Notes: generated from the sequence alone by a model not told the origin. DNA of 64,000 nt from Collinsella sp. (GCA_019414055.1 DXMV01000022.1:1-64000), one strand, 5' to 3'. Numbered from the stretch's first letter, positions 33,349 through 43,264 are shown. Translations and numbers: made by a program.

Positions 33349-36300
33349 ATGAGCAACAACATGAACAAGGACATGAACGGCAAGGCTTTGGGTAAGGCCA
33401 AAGCGGCTGGACGCGTGGCGACGGTTGCTGCGGCGACGATTGCCATGACGGGTGGCTCGCTGCTGTCGCCGCTGTCCGCGGCGGCGCAGGGTGCGGATGG
33501 CATTGACGCTGCAGGTGCAACGGCTGCGGTGATGTCGCCGCTTACGGCGCTGCGTCCGCTGATGCTGGCGCGGGCGCCGTGTCTGCGGCTCAGAAGGTTG
33601 CCGACCTGCAGGCTGCGGTTGATGCGGCACGCGCCAAGGCTGCTGCTGCCAAGGCCGACCTGGAAACGGCTGCCGCTCCCTACGATGCCGCTGCCGCCAA
33701 CCAGCAGCAGGCGCAGGGCGCCTATGACGCGGCCCGCGGTGCGAGCGATAGCGCGGCTTCTGCTGCCTCGGTCGAGCTGGAAAAGCAGATGGGCGCTGCG
33801 CAGGACAAGGCCGATTTGGATGTCAAGGCGCTCGAGGTCGCTCAGGCTGCGCTTGATGCCGCCAAGAAAAATCTGACGGACAAGGACGAAGCCCTGACTG
33901 CCGCCCAGAAGGCATCCCGCGATGCTCAGTCTGCGTTCGAAGCTGCACAGGCTGCTGCATCCAATGCCACGCCCGAGGCCGTAGCCGCTGCCCAGGCTGC
34001 CGCAGAGCAGGCCGCGAGTGATTTGGAGCAGGCAAAGCAGCAGGCCGCAGATGCCCAGGCTAAGCTCTCGGATGCTCAGGCCGCTGTCGCTGTCGCCGCC
34101 ACCAAGCAGCAGGACGCGCAGGGAAAGCTCTCGGCAGCTCAGCAGGCAAAGGCCGCGGCAGATGCGGACGCGGATGTCGCGCAGGCGAGCTATGACGCGG
34201 CCAAGGCCGATCTGGACCGAGCCGAGCAGGGCGCTGCGGGCCCGGAGTACGAGGCTGCCAAGGCAAAGGTGGTCGCTGCGTCCGAAGCGCTGACGGCCGC
34301 CAAGGCCACGCAGTCTCAGTGCGAGGGTGAGCTTGCTACCGCCGAGCAGGACGTTGCCGCCGCCGAGGGCGAGGTGCAGGCCGCCCAGCAGGTGGTTGAT
34401 AATCAGCAGCAAGCTGCTGCCGATGCCCAGTCCAAGCTGGATGTCGCTGTTGCCGCCAAGACTGCTGCCGATGCCGCTCTTGACCAGGCCAAGACCGAAC
34501 ATGCCAGTGCGCTCACAGCGCTGGCCGATGCCCAGACCAAGCTCTCGGCAGCTAAGGACGAGAAGAATGCTGCAGACAAGGCGCTTGATCAGGCGAAGGC
34601 TCAAAAGCAGCAGGCCGACCAGGCTGTGACTCAGGCCCAGGCTAAGCTCGATGCTGCTCAAGTAACGGCGAACGCATCGGCGGAGAACTACCGCCAGGGT
34701 GCTATCGCGTTCTTTAAGAGTGTGGGCGCCAGCGATGCGGCGGACATCATCCTCAACTGCAAACTCGCGAGCTACAACAAGGTGGGCGAGGAAGTCGACG
34801 CGACGAGCCTGGCCAACATGAAGCAGGCGGTCGTGTGGCTCAAGGCGTGCAACGAGTATCGCGCGAGCGTTGGCCTGGGTGAGCTCAAGGTGACGTATAC
34901 CATGATGGCGACTGCCATTGCGGATGCGAACTTCTCGGATACTAAGGTTGCGCACGCCCAGCAGTTCAACGTGGGCGAAAACGTGGCATGGAACTACGGA
35001 AGCAATCCGTTTGAGCAGTGGGTCGATCAGGAGAAGGCCGTCTTTGACGCTGCCGCCGCCTCGCTGGGCGCGTCGGGCCTTACGGGAAAGGCCGCTTACG
35101 ATTTCTATACGGCGCATAGCTCCGAGATTGATAGCTATGCCGCGCTGCACGGTGGATCAAACCCTTCGGTCGGCCATTACATCAACGTGATCAACCCCGA
35201 TTACACCGTGACGGGCATGGGCGTTTGCACGCGAGGGACGCTGTACGGGAGTACGCAGGCGCAGACATTTGTATATTCTGGTCAATGGTACGAGCCGTAC
35301 AACGTCAATCCGATGACGGTTGCTGAGTATGAGGCTGCGCTGAACGCGTGGTGCGACTCTTTGGCAAATCCCGAGCAAGGCGTGGACGCGGCACGTAAGG
35401 AACTTGCTGCGGCGCAGGGCGTTGCCGACGATGCCGGCAACAAGGTGAATACTGCATCGCAGACCGTTGCGGCAAAGCAGACCCAGGTTGAGCGTGCTGC
35501 CGCTGACGTCGATGCCGCGGATGCTAAGGCCTCTGATGCCCAGGCTGCCGTGGAGCAAAAGCAGGCTGCAGCTGATGCCGCTGTGCGTGCCGTGAGCGAT
35601 GCCCGCGCCGATTTGAGCGCTGCCAACGCTGCTGTTGCGGCGGCGCGGAATGCCGTGGCTGCCAAGTCTGGCGAGCTCGACATTGCCAAGGGCAAGGCGG
35701 CTGCTGCCAAGCGCGCGCTGGAGGCCGCTCGTGCCGGTGTTGGCGACAAGCAGGGTGCACTTGCCACGGCCCAGAATGAGCTGGCGGCGTACTCGGCCGA
35801 TATCGCCGCTGCTCAGCGTGCGTTTAACGCGGCATCGTCTGCACTCGATGGCGCTCGTGCCAATCAGCGCGAGGCGGAGGCTGAACTTGCTGCCGTCCAG
35901 GGCGATGCCGATCAGGCAGATATCGATGTCGCTGCCGCTCAGACGGAGCTTGATATGGCACAGCGGGCTGCAAGCGACGCCGACGCCGCTGTGGCAACGG
36001 CTCAGGCAAAATCCGATGCAGCCGCCGCGCGTGCCTCTCAGCTTAAGAATGCTGCTGCAGCACTTTCCAAGGCTACTGAGGACAAGACCGCTGCCGATGC
36101 CGCGCTTGATGCTGCGGAGATGGCCGTGAGCGATGCCGAGTACGATTTGGTGGAGGCCGACGATGACGTGACGGATGCGGCTGCCGCCCGCGATGCCTCT
36201 GCCGCCGCGGTCGCCCGTCTGCGCTGCATCAATCTTGCCGAAGCCATTGTCAACGGCGGTGCTGACGATGCGGACGGGGCACTCAACGCCAAGATCGCTG

Positions 36301-36698
36301 CGGCTCACGATGCCGCCGAGAGCGTCGCGACTGCCAAGGCCGAGCTCGATGCCGCCGCGGCTGCGACGGATGCCGTGGCACCGGCATACTTGGAGGCGCT
36401 TGCTAACTACACCGCCGCCAAGGCCGAGCTCGACCAGGCCATTGCCGAACTCAACGCCGAGATCGCTCGCCAAGAGGCCGCCGACCGCGGGAATGGCGTG
36501 CAGGCCCAGCCCGTCACGCAAGTGACGTACCAGGCAAATCACGCGGTGACAAAGACCGAGATTGCGACGCAGCAGACGGCGATGCCTGCCACGGGCGATG
36601 CGTCCGACCTGCTGGGCGAGACCTTCGTGATCGGCGGCACGGTTCTGGTGGCCGCCGGCGTCTTCCTGTCCGATAAGCGCCGCCAGCTGATCCGTTAG
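33349..36698 (+). CDS. Sortase-anchored coiled-coil surface protein with CAP domain, frameshifted near 33530
   Basis: The start (MSNNMNKDMNG) follows GGAAGGA and encodes a signal peptide (ATVAAATIAMTGGSLLSPL..AAA). This frame loses its protein-like character after about 33528, and the body continues in another frame, open from about 33507 to 36698. One base restored near 33530 would join AATAA to DVAAYGAASADAG. The body has Ala-rich coiled coils, a CAP/SCP domain in the middle (nucleotides about 34680-35300; VWLKACNEYRASVGL, FNVGENVAWNYG, VGHYINVINPDY), a second coiled-coil block, and a C-terminal sorting signal MPATG, a hydrophobic helix and KRRQLIR. It would be a wall-anchored stalk, perhaps adhesive. 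A mutation, phase variation and a sequencing error are all possible. Confidence 0.8.
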
Positions 36699-36719
36699 GG
36701 ACGGGGGCTCGATGTTTTC

Positions 36720-36758
36720 GGCGCGCGCCGCAGGGGCATGGGCCCTGCGGCGCGCGCC
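36720..36758. terminator. Strong hairpin after the surface protein gene
   Basis: GGCGCGCGCCGCAGGG (36720-36735) pairs perfectly with CCCTGCGGCGCGCGCC (36743-36758) around a 7-base loop. The T-tract is poor (ACCTTTC). Confidence 0.8.
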
Positions 36759-36793
36759 ACCTTTCATCTTCGAGATTGATTAAGGAGGGACCT

Positions 36794-37159
36794 ATGCAAA
36801 TTAGAGGAGAGGCCGCGATCGCCTGTGGGTTCATGGCGGGCCTGGCAACGGGATTGCTATTCGATGGGTGCTTTGACGGCTACATTAATCGATACCGCGA
36901 TTCTGGCTTTTCGGGAGGCAAGCCTTGGAAAAAGGCCTCGGCTCGTCGAGAGGTAGTCGCGCCCATCGAGCCCTTCAGCGTGGATGTCTCAAAAATCAAG
37001 GTAATCGTCACCAAGAACGGCAAGATTTACCACCGTTCTACGGGGTGCAAAAGCCTTCCTCAAAACGCCGTTAGAACAAGCGTGCCATTGGCGACCGCAC
37101 TCAAACGAGGCAAGATACCCTGCCCAACATGTTGCCCGCCAACGGCGTGTTCGATCTAG
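36794..37159 (+). CDS. Small secreted or anchored protein with a YHxxxGCxxL..PCxxC motif
   Basis: 121 residues. A hydrophobic N-terminus (IACGFMAGLATGLLFDG) may be a signal anchor. The C-terminal 50 residues carry VTKNGKIYHRSTGCKSL, VPLATALKRGKIPCPTCCP: the YH..GC..L and PC..C pattern found at the ends of many secreted Gram-positive proteins, with His and Cys placed to bind a metal. AAGGAGGG gives a clear start at 36794. It directly follows the surface protein terminator. The function is not known. Confidence 0.75.
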   Translation: MQIRGEAAIACGFMAGLATGLLFDGCFDGYINRYRDSGFSGGKPWKKASARREVVAPIEPFSVDVSKIKVIVTKNGKIYHRSTGCKSLPQNAVRTSVPLATALKRGKIPCPTCCPPTACSI

Positions 37160-37288
37160 TTTTTTGGGTGCTTGACCCGTTTGGATGGAAGAACGAAGGG
37201 TAAGCCCTAAAGGATGCAGACGCCGGGCCGTTCCGCAACTTCTGCCATCGATTTTGTCCAAAGCCGCACGGCACGGAGGTGTTGCTAG

Positions 37289-38044
37289 ATGTCCATTTTC
37301 GTTACTGGAGACGTTCACGGTGTTGCCGAGTACGGGGCGAGTCGCTTCTCGTCGCGCGCTTGGCCATTGGGTCGGACGCTGACGCGCGATGACGTGGTGA
37401 TCGTTGCCGGCGACTTTGGCTTTATATGGAGCGGCTCGAACACCGATAAATACTGGCTCGATTGGTTTGAGTCCAAGCCCTGGACCACGTGCTTTATCGA
37501 CGGCAATCACGAGAACCATCATCTGCTGGCGGCACTGCCGATGCGTGAGTGGAATGGGGGCCTCGTTCACGAGGCCCACCCGCACGTGCTGCACCTGATG
37601 CGCGGCGAGGTGTTCGACATTGCGGGGACCACGGCGCTTGCCATGGGCGGCGCCGCGAGCCATGACAAACAATGGCGCCAGGAGGGAAAGACGTGGTGGC
37701 CAGAGGAAATGCCGAGTGAAAACGAGATGGAACACTGTCGCGCCTCGCTCGATCGCGTGGGCTGGAAGGTCGACTATGTTGTGACGCACGAGGCGCCGGT
37801 CGATTTGGCTGACGAGCTGTGCATGGAGTGCAATCGCGAGTTCTACGACGATTCGCTGCAGGCCTTTTTGGGCGAGCTCGACGGGCGGCTCGACTACCGC
37901 ACCTGGTTCTTTGGCCATTACCATGACGATGAATGGCGCGATGACAAGCATCGTCTTATCTACCAAGATATCGTGCCGATCGAAGTGCGATGTACCGACG
38001 AGCAGGGTGAGACGGCGAGTGGCTATGTAGAGCAAGGGCGTTAG
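37289..38044 (+). CDS. Metallophosphoesterase 1
   Basis: 251 residues, calcineurin-like fold. Metal-binding motifs run in order: TGDVHG (6-11), GDFGF, DGNHENH, then THEAP and FGHYHDDEW, giving the D-x-H, GD, GNH(E/D), H and GHxH set. Such enzymes hydrolyse phosphomonoesters or diesters. It is first of three metallophosphoesterase genes in a row (9 bases to the next) and resembles the third in sequence. GGAGGTG precedes the ATG. Confidence 0.9.
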   Translation: MSIFVTGDVHGVAEYGASRFSSRAWPLGRTLTRDDVVIVAGDFGFIWSGSNTDKYWLDWFESKPWTTCFIDGNHENHHLLAALPMREWNGGLVHEAHPHVLHLMRGEVFDIAGTTALAMGGAASHDKQWRQEGKTWWPEEMPSENEMEHCRASLDRVGWKVDYVVTHEAPVDLADELCMECNREFYDDSLQAFLGELDGRLDYRTWFFGHYHDDEWRDDKHRLIYQDIVPIEVRCTDEQGETASGYVEQGR

Positions 38045-38053
38045 GAGGTTCGC

Positions 38054-38692
38054 ATGATCTGGTTTACCAGCGATACTCACTTTGGACACGAGAACATGCT
38101 GCGGCTCGCCGGCAGGCCTTGGTCGACTGTTGCGCAGATGAACGATGACATGCTCGCCAACATTAATAGCAAGGTCGCTGTGGACGACGAGCTTTACATT
38201 TTGGGCGACTTCAGCTTTAAGATGACGGTTCAAGATGCCTACGACCTGCGCAAAAGCATTGCATGCAAGCGCGTCCATCTACTGCCCGGCAACCACGACA
38301 AGGACTGGACGCAGCCCGCGGTGGCGGATGCTTTTATCGTCGAGCCGCCCATCTGCGTGCTCAAGATCGACCGTCAAAAGATCGTGCTGAGTCACTATCC
38401 CATGGTCGACTGGCAGGGCATGTCGCACGGCGGCTGGCATCTTCACGGACATATCCACAGCTGCGGCGGCGCGTACAACAAGTTCAACCTGCGACAGGGG
38501 CTGCTGCGCTACGACGTGGGCGTGGACGCCAACGGCTACGCCCCGGTGAGCCTGGAGGAGCTCAAGTCATGGTTTGCGCAGGTCGATGAGCCGGTGTGTT
38601 GCGTTAAGTGGCCGTGGTGGGTCAATGCCACGGGCGACGAGCAGATCGAGCGCGATCTCGAAGCCTATAAGAGGGAAGTGGTGATCCGATGA
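38054..38692 (+). CDS. Metallophosphoesterase 2
   Basis: 212 residues, from a different branch of the calcineurin-like family: SDTHFGHENML (6-16), ILGDFSF, LLPGNHDKDW, LSHYPMVDW and LHGHIHSCGG are the metal ligands in order. Close relatives are annotated as phosphoesterases, some acting on cyclic nucleotides or nucleotide adducts. Its end overlaps the start of the third enzyme by 4 bases (ATGA), so the three genes are translated together. Confidence 0.9.
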   Translation: MIWFTSDTHFGHENMLRLAGRPWSTVAQMNDDMLANINSKVAVDDELYILGDFSFKMTVQDAYDLRKSIACKRVHLLPGNHDKDWTQPAVADAFIVEPPICVLKIDRQKIVLSHYPMVDWQGMSHGGWHLHGHIHSCGGAYNKFNLRQGLLRYDVGVDANGYAPVSLEELKSWFAQVDEPVCCVKWPWWVNATGDEQIERDLEAYKREVVIR

Positions 38693-39414
38693 CGGTCTAT
38701 GTGACGGGCGATGTCCACGGCGGCATCGATATGCAAAAGCTGCGTGACTGGGAGCTTGGCGACTCGCTCTCGAGCGACGACTACCTCATTATCGCGGGCG
38801 ACTTTGGCTTTCCGTGGGATTTCTCCCCCGAGGAATGCGCTGACATCGCTTGGCTGGAGTCGCGCCCCTACACGGTGCTGTTCGTCGACGGCAACCACGA
38901 GCGCTTCGGCTATTGGGCGGAGCGCCCCATGGAGCTGTGGCACGGTGGGCTGACGCAGCGTCTGTCGGAGACCTCGCCCATACGGCGCCTGACGCGCGGC
39001 GAGGTTTTTGAGCTCGACGGCTCAACGATCTTTACCATGGGCGGCGCCACGAGCGTGGACAAGGAATACCGCATCCCGTATTCCAGCTGGTGGCCGCAGG
39101 AGCTGCCGGGCGAGCGCAACTTTGAGGAAGCACGGGCAAAGCTCGATAGCGTGGACTGGAAGGTTGACTACGTGATCACCCACACCTGCTCTACGCGCAT
39201 GCTCTCGCCCACGCTCTATCCGGCGCCCGGCTGGAATTATCCCGATGTCGATCGGCTCACGGCATTTTTCGACGAGCTAGAAGACCGCCTGGATTACAAG
39301 CGCTGGTACTACGGGCATTTTCATCGGGATGCCAACCCGGCCGAGCGCCACACCGTGCTCTACGACTGCATCGTCCGCCTAGGCGACGAACTCCAGCCCT
39401 GGGATGTTGCGTAG
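38689..39414 (+). CDS. Metallophosphoesterase 3
   Basis: 241 residues, paralogue of the first enzyme: TGDVHGG (5-11), AGDFGFPW, DGNHERF, GGATSVD, THTCSTRM and YGHFHRDANP. All metal ligands are present. The start overlaps the previous stop by 4 bases. The tandem arrangement of two paralogues around a third type suggests duplication and division of substrates. Specificity is unknown. Confidence 0.9.
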   Translation: MTVYVTGDVHGGIDMQKLRDWELGDSLSSDDYLIIAGDFGFPWDFSPEECADIAWLESRPYTVLFVDGNHERFGYWAERPMELWHGGLTQRLSETSPIRRLTRGEVFELDGSTIFTMGGATSVDKEYRIPYSSWWPQELPGERNFEEARAKLDSVDWKVDYVITHTCSTRMLSPTLYPAPGWNYPDVDRLTAFFDELEDRLDYKRWYYGHFHRDANPAERHTVLYDCIVRLGDELQPWDVA

Positions 39415-39429
39415 GGGCGGGGCGTTTGG

Positions 39430-40440
39430 CTACTTGGCCGTTACGGTGATGTTTTCCCGATGCGCGCGGATGACGTCCCAGCTAAAGTGCTCAGCCAGTT
39501 GCTCGGCGGTACGCGGTATGGTGTCCGGCGCGATGCCCGTTTGTCCGGCGAGCCAGCCCAGCAGCGCCTCGGGCGTGCCAAAGCGGGCACGGAGCTCGCC
39601 CAGGTCCAGATCGCGATCGCGCTTGGAAAGACGGCGGCCGTCCGGTGACATGAGCAGCGGAATGTGCGCGTAGTGCGGCGTGGGCAGTCCCAGCAGATGC
39701 TGCAGATAGATCTGGCGCGGCGTGGAGCCCAGCAGGTCGCATCCGCGTACGATCTCGGTAATACCCATGGCAGCGTCATCGACCACAACGGCCAGCTGAT
39801 AGGCAAACACGCCGTCGCTGCGGCGCACCAAAAAGTCGCCGCACTCGGTAGCGAGTGCCTCGCATTGGGCCCCGTACGTGCGGTCCACGAATTCGATCAC
39901 GTCGTCTGCAAGGTCATCGACGGTGGGCACGCGCAGACGAGTGGCCGGGGCGCGCAGAGCGCTGCGGCGGGCGATTTCTTTGGCAGAAAGGTTTCGGCAG
40001 GCGCCGCGGTAGATGGGCGTGCCGTCGCTGGCATGCGGCGCGCTTGCGGCGTGGAGTTCGGCGCGGGTGCAAAAGCAGGGATAGGTGAGACTGGCGTCTT
40101 GCAGCTGGCGCAAGGCGCTCTCGTACAGGTCTAGGCGATCGTGCTGGTAGTAGGGGCCTTCGTCCCACTCGAGTCCCAGCCAGGCCAGGTCGTCAATCAA
40201 TTGAGCGGCAAGTTCCGGGCGCTTGCAGCGATCGTCCAGGTCCTCGATGCGCAACACGATGCTGCCGCCCTGGCTGCGGGCCGAAAGCCACGCACACAGG
40301 CAGCTGAACACGTTGCCCAGGTGCATGCGGCCCGAGGGCGACGGGGCAAAGCGGCCCACGACGGGCGTGGGAACGGAGGCGGGCTGCGTCGTTGGCGCGT
40401 CCGCGGCGGGCGTTGCTATGTTGCGTGCGTTGATGTCCAT
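39430..40440 (-). CDS. gluQ: Glutamyl-Q tRNA(Asp) synthetase
   Basis: 336 residues. The class I synthetase HIGH motif appears as PSGRMHLGN and KMSKS as RRLSKRDRD. It stops shortly after the catalytic domain, with no anticodon-binding domain, as expected for GluQ-RS, which attaches glutamate to queuosine in tRNA-Asp. The zinc-binding region reads CFCTRAEL..YRGACR. The first 30 residues are a low-complexity leader before VGRFAPSPSG; no ribosome site stands out, and a later start is possible. It is convergent with the metallophosphoesterases. Confidence 0.85.
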   Translation of the reverse strand: MDINARNIATPAADAPTTQPASVPTPVVGRFAPSPSGRMHLGNVFSCLCAWLSARSQGGSIVLRIEDLDDRCKRPELAAQLIDDLAWLGLEWDEGPYYQHDRLDLYESALRQLQDASLTYPCFCTRAELHAASAPHASDGTPIYRGACRNLSAKEIARRSALRAPATRLRVPTVDDLADDVIEFVDRTYGAQCEALATECGDFLVRRSDGVFAYQLAVVVDDAAMGITEIVRGCDLLGSTPRQIYLQHLLGLPTPHYAHIPLLMSPDGRRLSKRDRDLDLGELRARFGTPEALLGWLAGQTGIAPDTIPRTAEQLAEHFSWDVIRAHRENITVTAK

Positions 40441-40577
40441 GCGGACGAGTATAGCGCGGAGCGCGATGGGGAGGCGTCACTGTGGTCCGCAAGTTGTCGA
40501 GGACCCGCATTGTGTATTGTGGGCCGCAGGCTCGGTGCTTTGATTCCTGTCCATCAACTCAGCACCTTAGACAACAG

Positions 40578-40611
40578 AAACCCCGGCAGCTCTTCGCAAC
40601 TGCCGGGGTTT
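40578..40611. terminator. Hairpin upstream of the DUF2207 gene
   Basis: AAACCCCGGCAG pairs with CTGCCGGGGTTT around CTCTTCGCAA. It lies in the 508-bp gap between gluQ and the DUF2207 gene, where no coding region is convincing. Its owner is unclear; it may end a short untranslated RNA beginning near 40490. Confidence 0.6.
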
Positions 40612-40789
40612 CCGCGGAAAAGGGGGACATGATCCTCGAGCGAACGGGAAAGGGGCAACCGTTTTCGCTCAAATGCTTTATGCCCCTTGCTCGCAGGCTC
40701 AATCAGCGCGTGCCACAGCAACACAAAGCCGCTACACCTGTGACGGAGCTGTGAAGTGGTATCTATTGCCGGGGTGGAGCTCGGTCAGG

Positions 40790-40875
40790 GACTGTCCCAA
40801 ATTGCCGGCAGATAAGGAACGTCCCTAAGTGCCAGACTCGGGTGGGACTTTTGTCCCATTTGACGTTCCGTTGGC
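40790..40875. repeat. REP-like degenerate repeat
   Basis: GGAACGTCCCTAAGTGCC and TTGACGTTCC are the ends of an imperfect palindrome containing TGGGAC-TTTTG-TCCCA. Related GGGGAC/GTCCC-type motifs recur near 43265, 50640, 61153 and 63940. Confidence 0.45.
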
Positions 40876-40948
40876 CCAGATATTCGTCATGTGTGCCCGC
40901 AAACGTGGGACAATGGCGATGTTGGTTTTACAGACAAAGGATGTGCCT

Positions 40949-42892
40949 ATGAACGCCCCCGTTGCCAATGCCTGCCGGCAGCGCCGCTTGTTTGCGCGAT
41001 TCGTTTCCGTCTGCGCGTTTGTCGCGTTTGCGTTGCTGCTGCTGCCTGTCGCCGCCCACGCCGACGGCTACTCCATGACCCAAACCTATATCGGTGCCAC
41101 GGTCGAGGCCGATGGATCGCTGACCGTTGTCGAGGGACGCCAGTTCGATTTCGACGACGACATCAACGGCGTGTTTTGGGAGATCAATGCGGGCACCAAC
41201 CAGCAGGGCGGCGCGGCGGGCGTCAATGTGTTGAGCGTCGAGGAAGACGACACCGCGTTTAACAAGGTCGACAGCGCAAACAAAGGCGACAGCGGCGTCT
41301 ATACGGTTGAGCAGTCCGACGGCGGCGTAAAGATCAAGGTTTTCAGCCCCCACGAGAGCGGCGACAGCGCGATCTATTATGTGAGCTACACCATGACCGG
41401 TGCGGTTATGAATTGGGCCGATACCGCCGAGCTCTACTGGAAGTTTGTGGGCGACGGCTGGTCCGCGGATTCCGACGATGTCGAGATGGAAGTGTACTTT
41501 GCAAATGCTGCCGCCGGGACGGCAGCCGTCAAGGGCGATAACTTCCGTGCATGGGGCCACGGCCCGCTGACGGGCGACGTATCGCTCGATGAGGACGAGC
41601 CCATGGTCACCTATACCATTCCCTGCGTGCATGAGGGCGAATTCGCCGAGGTGCGCATCGCCTTCCCCAGCGATTGGGTGCCGCAGCTTGCCGCTTCGGG
41701 CGAAGAGCGCATGTCGACGATCCTGAGCGAGGAGAAGGCATGGGCCGACGAGGCTAACGCCCGCCGCGCTCACGCTCGCATGATTGCCAATGCACTTGCC
41801 GTGCTAAGTGTTGTCGCGGCGGTGGCCTTTACCGGCACAATCGTTGTGCTCAAGCTGCGCCGTCGCAAACCCAAGCCGCTTTTCCAGGACGAATATTTCC
41901 GCGATGTACCTTCGGCCGACCATCCCGCCGTGCTTTCGGCCCTCATGAGCTGGAACGAGGTGCCCGATCAGGCATATATCGCCACGCTCATGAAGCTCAC
42001 CGACGACCGTGTGATCAAGCTGGAACAGGCGACCGTGAGCAAGGCCAAGAAGGGTCTGTTGGGGCGCGAAAAAGAAGAGCAGACGTATCGCGTGACGGTG
42101 AGTGATGTGGGCTGGAAGTCGGCCAAGGGCATTGACCGCATGGTGCTCAAGGTCTTCTTTGCCGGTGCTAAGCCCGACGAGAACGGTGATCGCTCGCGCA
42201 CGTTTGACGAGCTGCAGCACTACGTTAAGCAGCACGCTACGCTCGTGGGCGACAAACTCGAGGACTATCAGAACACCGTTAAGGGCAAGCTGGCCGATAG
42301 CGAGTACGTTGCCTCGGACGGCATTGTCGCAATGGTGTTTTGTCTGGTTCTTGGTATCCTGATCGCCTTTGTTCCCGTGGGATCCATCTTCTTTACCGAC
42401 GGCGCACAGGCGAACATTATCGCCGCGGTTATCTCGGTGCCGATTGTGCTGGTGGGTATTGGCGTGGGCCTTACGTTCCGCCGCTTTACGCCGGAGGGCG
42501 CCGAGGTGGCGGCTCGATGCAAGGCGCTTAAGCATTGGCTCGAGGACTTCACGCGCCTAAAGGAAGCCGTCCCCGGCGATCTGGTCCTGTGGAATAAACT
42601 TCTGGTGATGGGTGCGGCGCTGGGCGTTTCGAAGGAAGTCCTGCGTCAGCTTGCCGAGGCCGTACCGCCTGAGGTGCGCGAGGCCGACGGTTTCTACGAC
42701 AATTATCCCTGCTACTGGTGGTACTACCATCATTACGGCAACGAGTCGCCGATGGATTCATTCGATGGCGTGTATCACGAGAGCATCCGTGAGCTCGCGT
42801 CGAGCTCGGACAGCTCGGGTGGCGGCGGAGGCGGTGGCTTCTCGGGCGGCGGAGGCGGCGGCGTCGGCGGAGGCGGCGGCGGAACGTTCTGA
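40949..42892 (+). CDS. DUF2207 membrane protein with Gly-rich tail
   Basis: 647 residues. A signal peptide (residues about 14-38, FVAFALLLLPVAAHA) is followed by the extracytoplasmic DUF2207 beta domain (YIGATVEADGSLTVVE..), a membrane segment at about 275-295, a cytoplasmic part, and two membrane segments at about 450-495. The last 28 residues are almost only Gly and Ser with few Phe, as is typical of DUF2207 and TPM-like proteins. AAAGGA sits 7 bases before the ATG at 40949; the frame extends further upstream without a ribosome site. The function of the family is not established. Confidence 0.88.
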   Translation: MNAPVANACRQRRLFARFVSVCAFVAFALLLLPVAAHADGYSMTQTYIGATVEADGSLTVVEGRQFDFDDDINGVFWEINAGTNQQGGAAGVNVLSVEEDDTAFNKVDSANKGDSGVYTVEQSDGGVKIKVFSPHESGDSAIYYVSYTMTGAVMNWADTAELYWKFVGDGWSADSDDVEMEVYFANAAAGTAAVKGDNFRAWGHGPLTGDVSLDEDEPMVTYTIPCVHEGEFAEVRIAFPSDWVPQLAASGEERMSTILSEEKAWADEANARRAHARMIANALAVLSVVAAVAFTGTIVVLKLRRRKPKPLFQDEYFRDVPSADHPAVLSALMSWNEVPDQAYIATLMKLTDDRVIKLEQATVSKAKKGLLGREKEEQTYRVTVSDVGWKSAKGIDRMVLKVFFAGAKPDENGDRSRTFDELQHYVKQHATLVGDKLEDYQNTVKGKLADSEYVASDGIVAMVFCLVLGILIAFVPVGSIFFTDGAQANIIAAVISVPIVLVGIGVGLTFRRFTPEGAEVAARCKALKHWLEDFTRLKEAVPGDLVLWNKLLVMGAALGVSKEVLRQLAEAVPPEVREADGFYDNYPCYWWYYHHYGNESPMDSFDGVYHESIRELASSSDSSGGGGGGGFSGGGGGGVGGGGGGTF

Positions 42893-42906
42893 CGGTCGTA
42901 AGCTAT

Positions 42907-42955
42907 GGGATGGGCTTTTCTCGACAGCCGTCGGGGAAAGCCCATCCCCTTTTTA
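42907..42955 (+). terminator. Rho-independent terminator of the DUF2207 gene
   Basis: GGGATGGGCTTTTCTCGAC pairs with GTCGGGGAAAGCCCATCCC around AGCC, followed by a T-rich run. Confidence 0.9.
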
Positions 42956-43015
42956 TGTGCCAAAATGCGCCGATCCTCCCGCTTTTGCCCGTAGTCCCCT
43001 CCATCGGAAGGGGCA

Positions 43016-43243
43016 GTGGGCAAAAAATGGCAAATATGAGTACTGTTGCCGAAATGGTTGCATTAATTTGCGCTTAATTACCGGCCCCTAATGAGAGTAT
43101 TTCTCGTTAGGGCCGCTTTTATTGAACATTTGAGGAAATACGTTAGCTCGCCCGGCTGACCGCCGTGTCTAAAAGCCTCAAAATGCCCCAAATCGCTGCT
43201 ACTAAAAAGGTAACAGTACTCATATTTGATGTTTTTTGACCAC
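43016..43243. repeat. Long inverted repeat enclosing a hairpin
   Basis: The 35-bp arms 43016-43050 and 43209-43243 match at 30 of 35 positions, with the perfect core CAAATATGAGTACTGTT. Inside, CGGCCCCTAATGAGA and TCTCGTTAGGGCCG form a terminator-like hairpin (43082-43115). No coding sequence is evident in this 460-bp gap. Confidence 0.75.
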
Positions 43244-43264
43244 AGCCATTTGCAGACCCTCTAG

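Noticed and set aside
33621..34680. Tandem DNA repeats in the surface protein gene
   Set aside because: The pattern arises from the Ala-rich heptad protein sequence; the DNA copies are not similar enough to be tandem repeats.
33327..36767. Long open frames on the minus strand opposite the surface protein gene
   Set aside because: They mirror the Ala/Gln/Asp coiled-coil codons of the plus strand, have no ribosome sites and give low-complexity Leu/Gly/Arg products.
42815..42892. A simple-sequence or CRISPR-like repeat
   Set aside because: It is the GGC-rich coding end of the DUF2207 protein, in frame and typical for the family; no spaced repeats of CRISPR type occur in the window.
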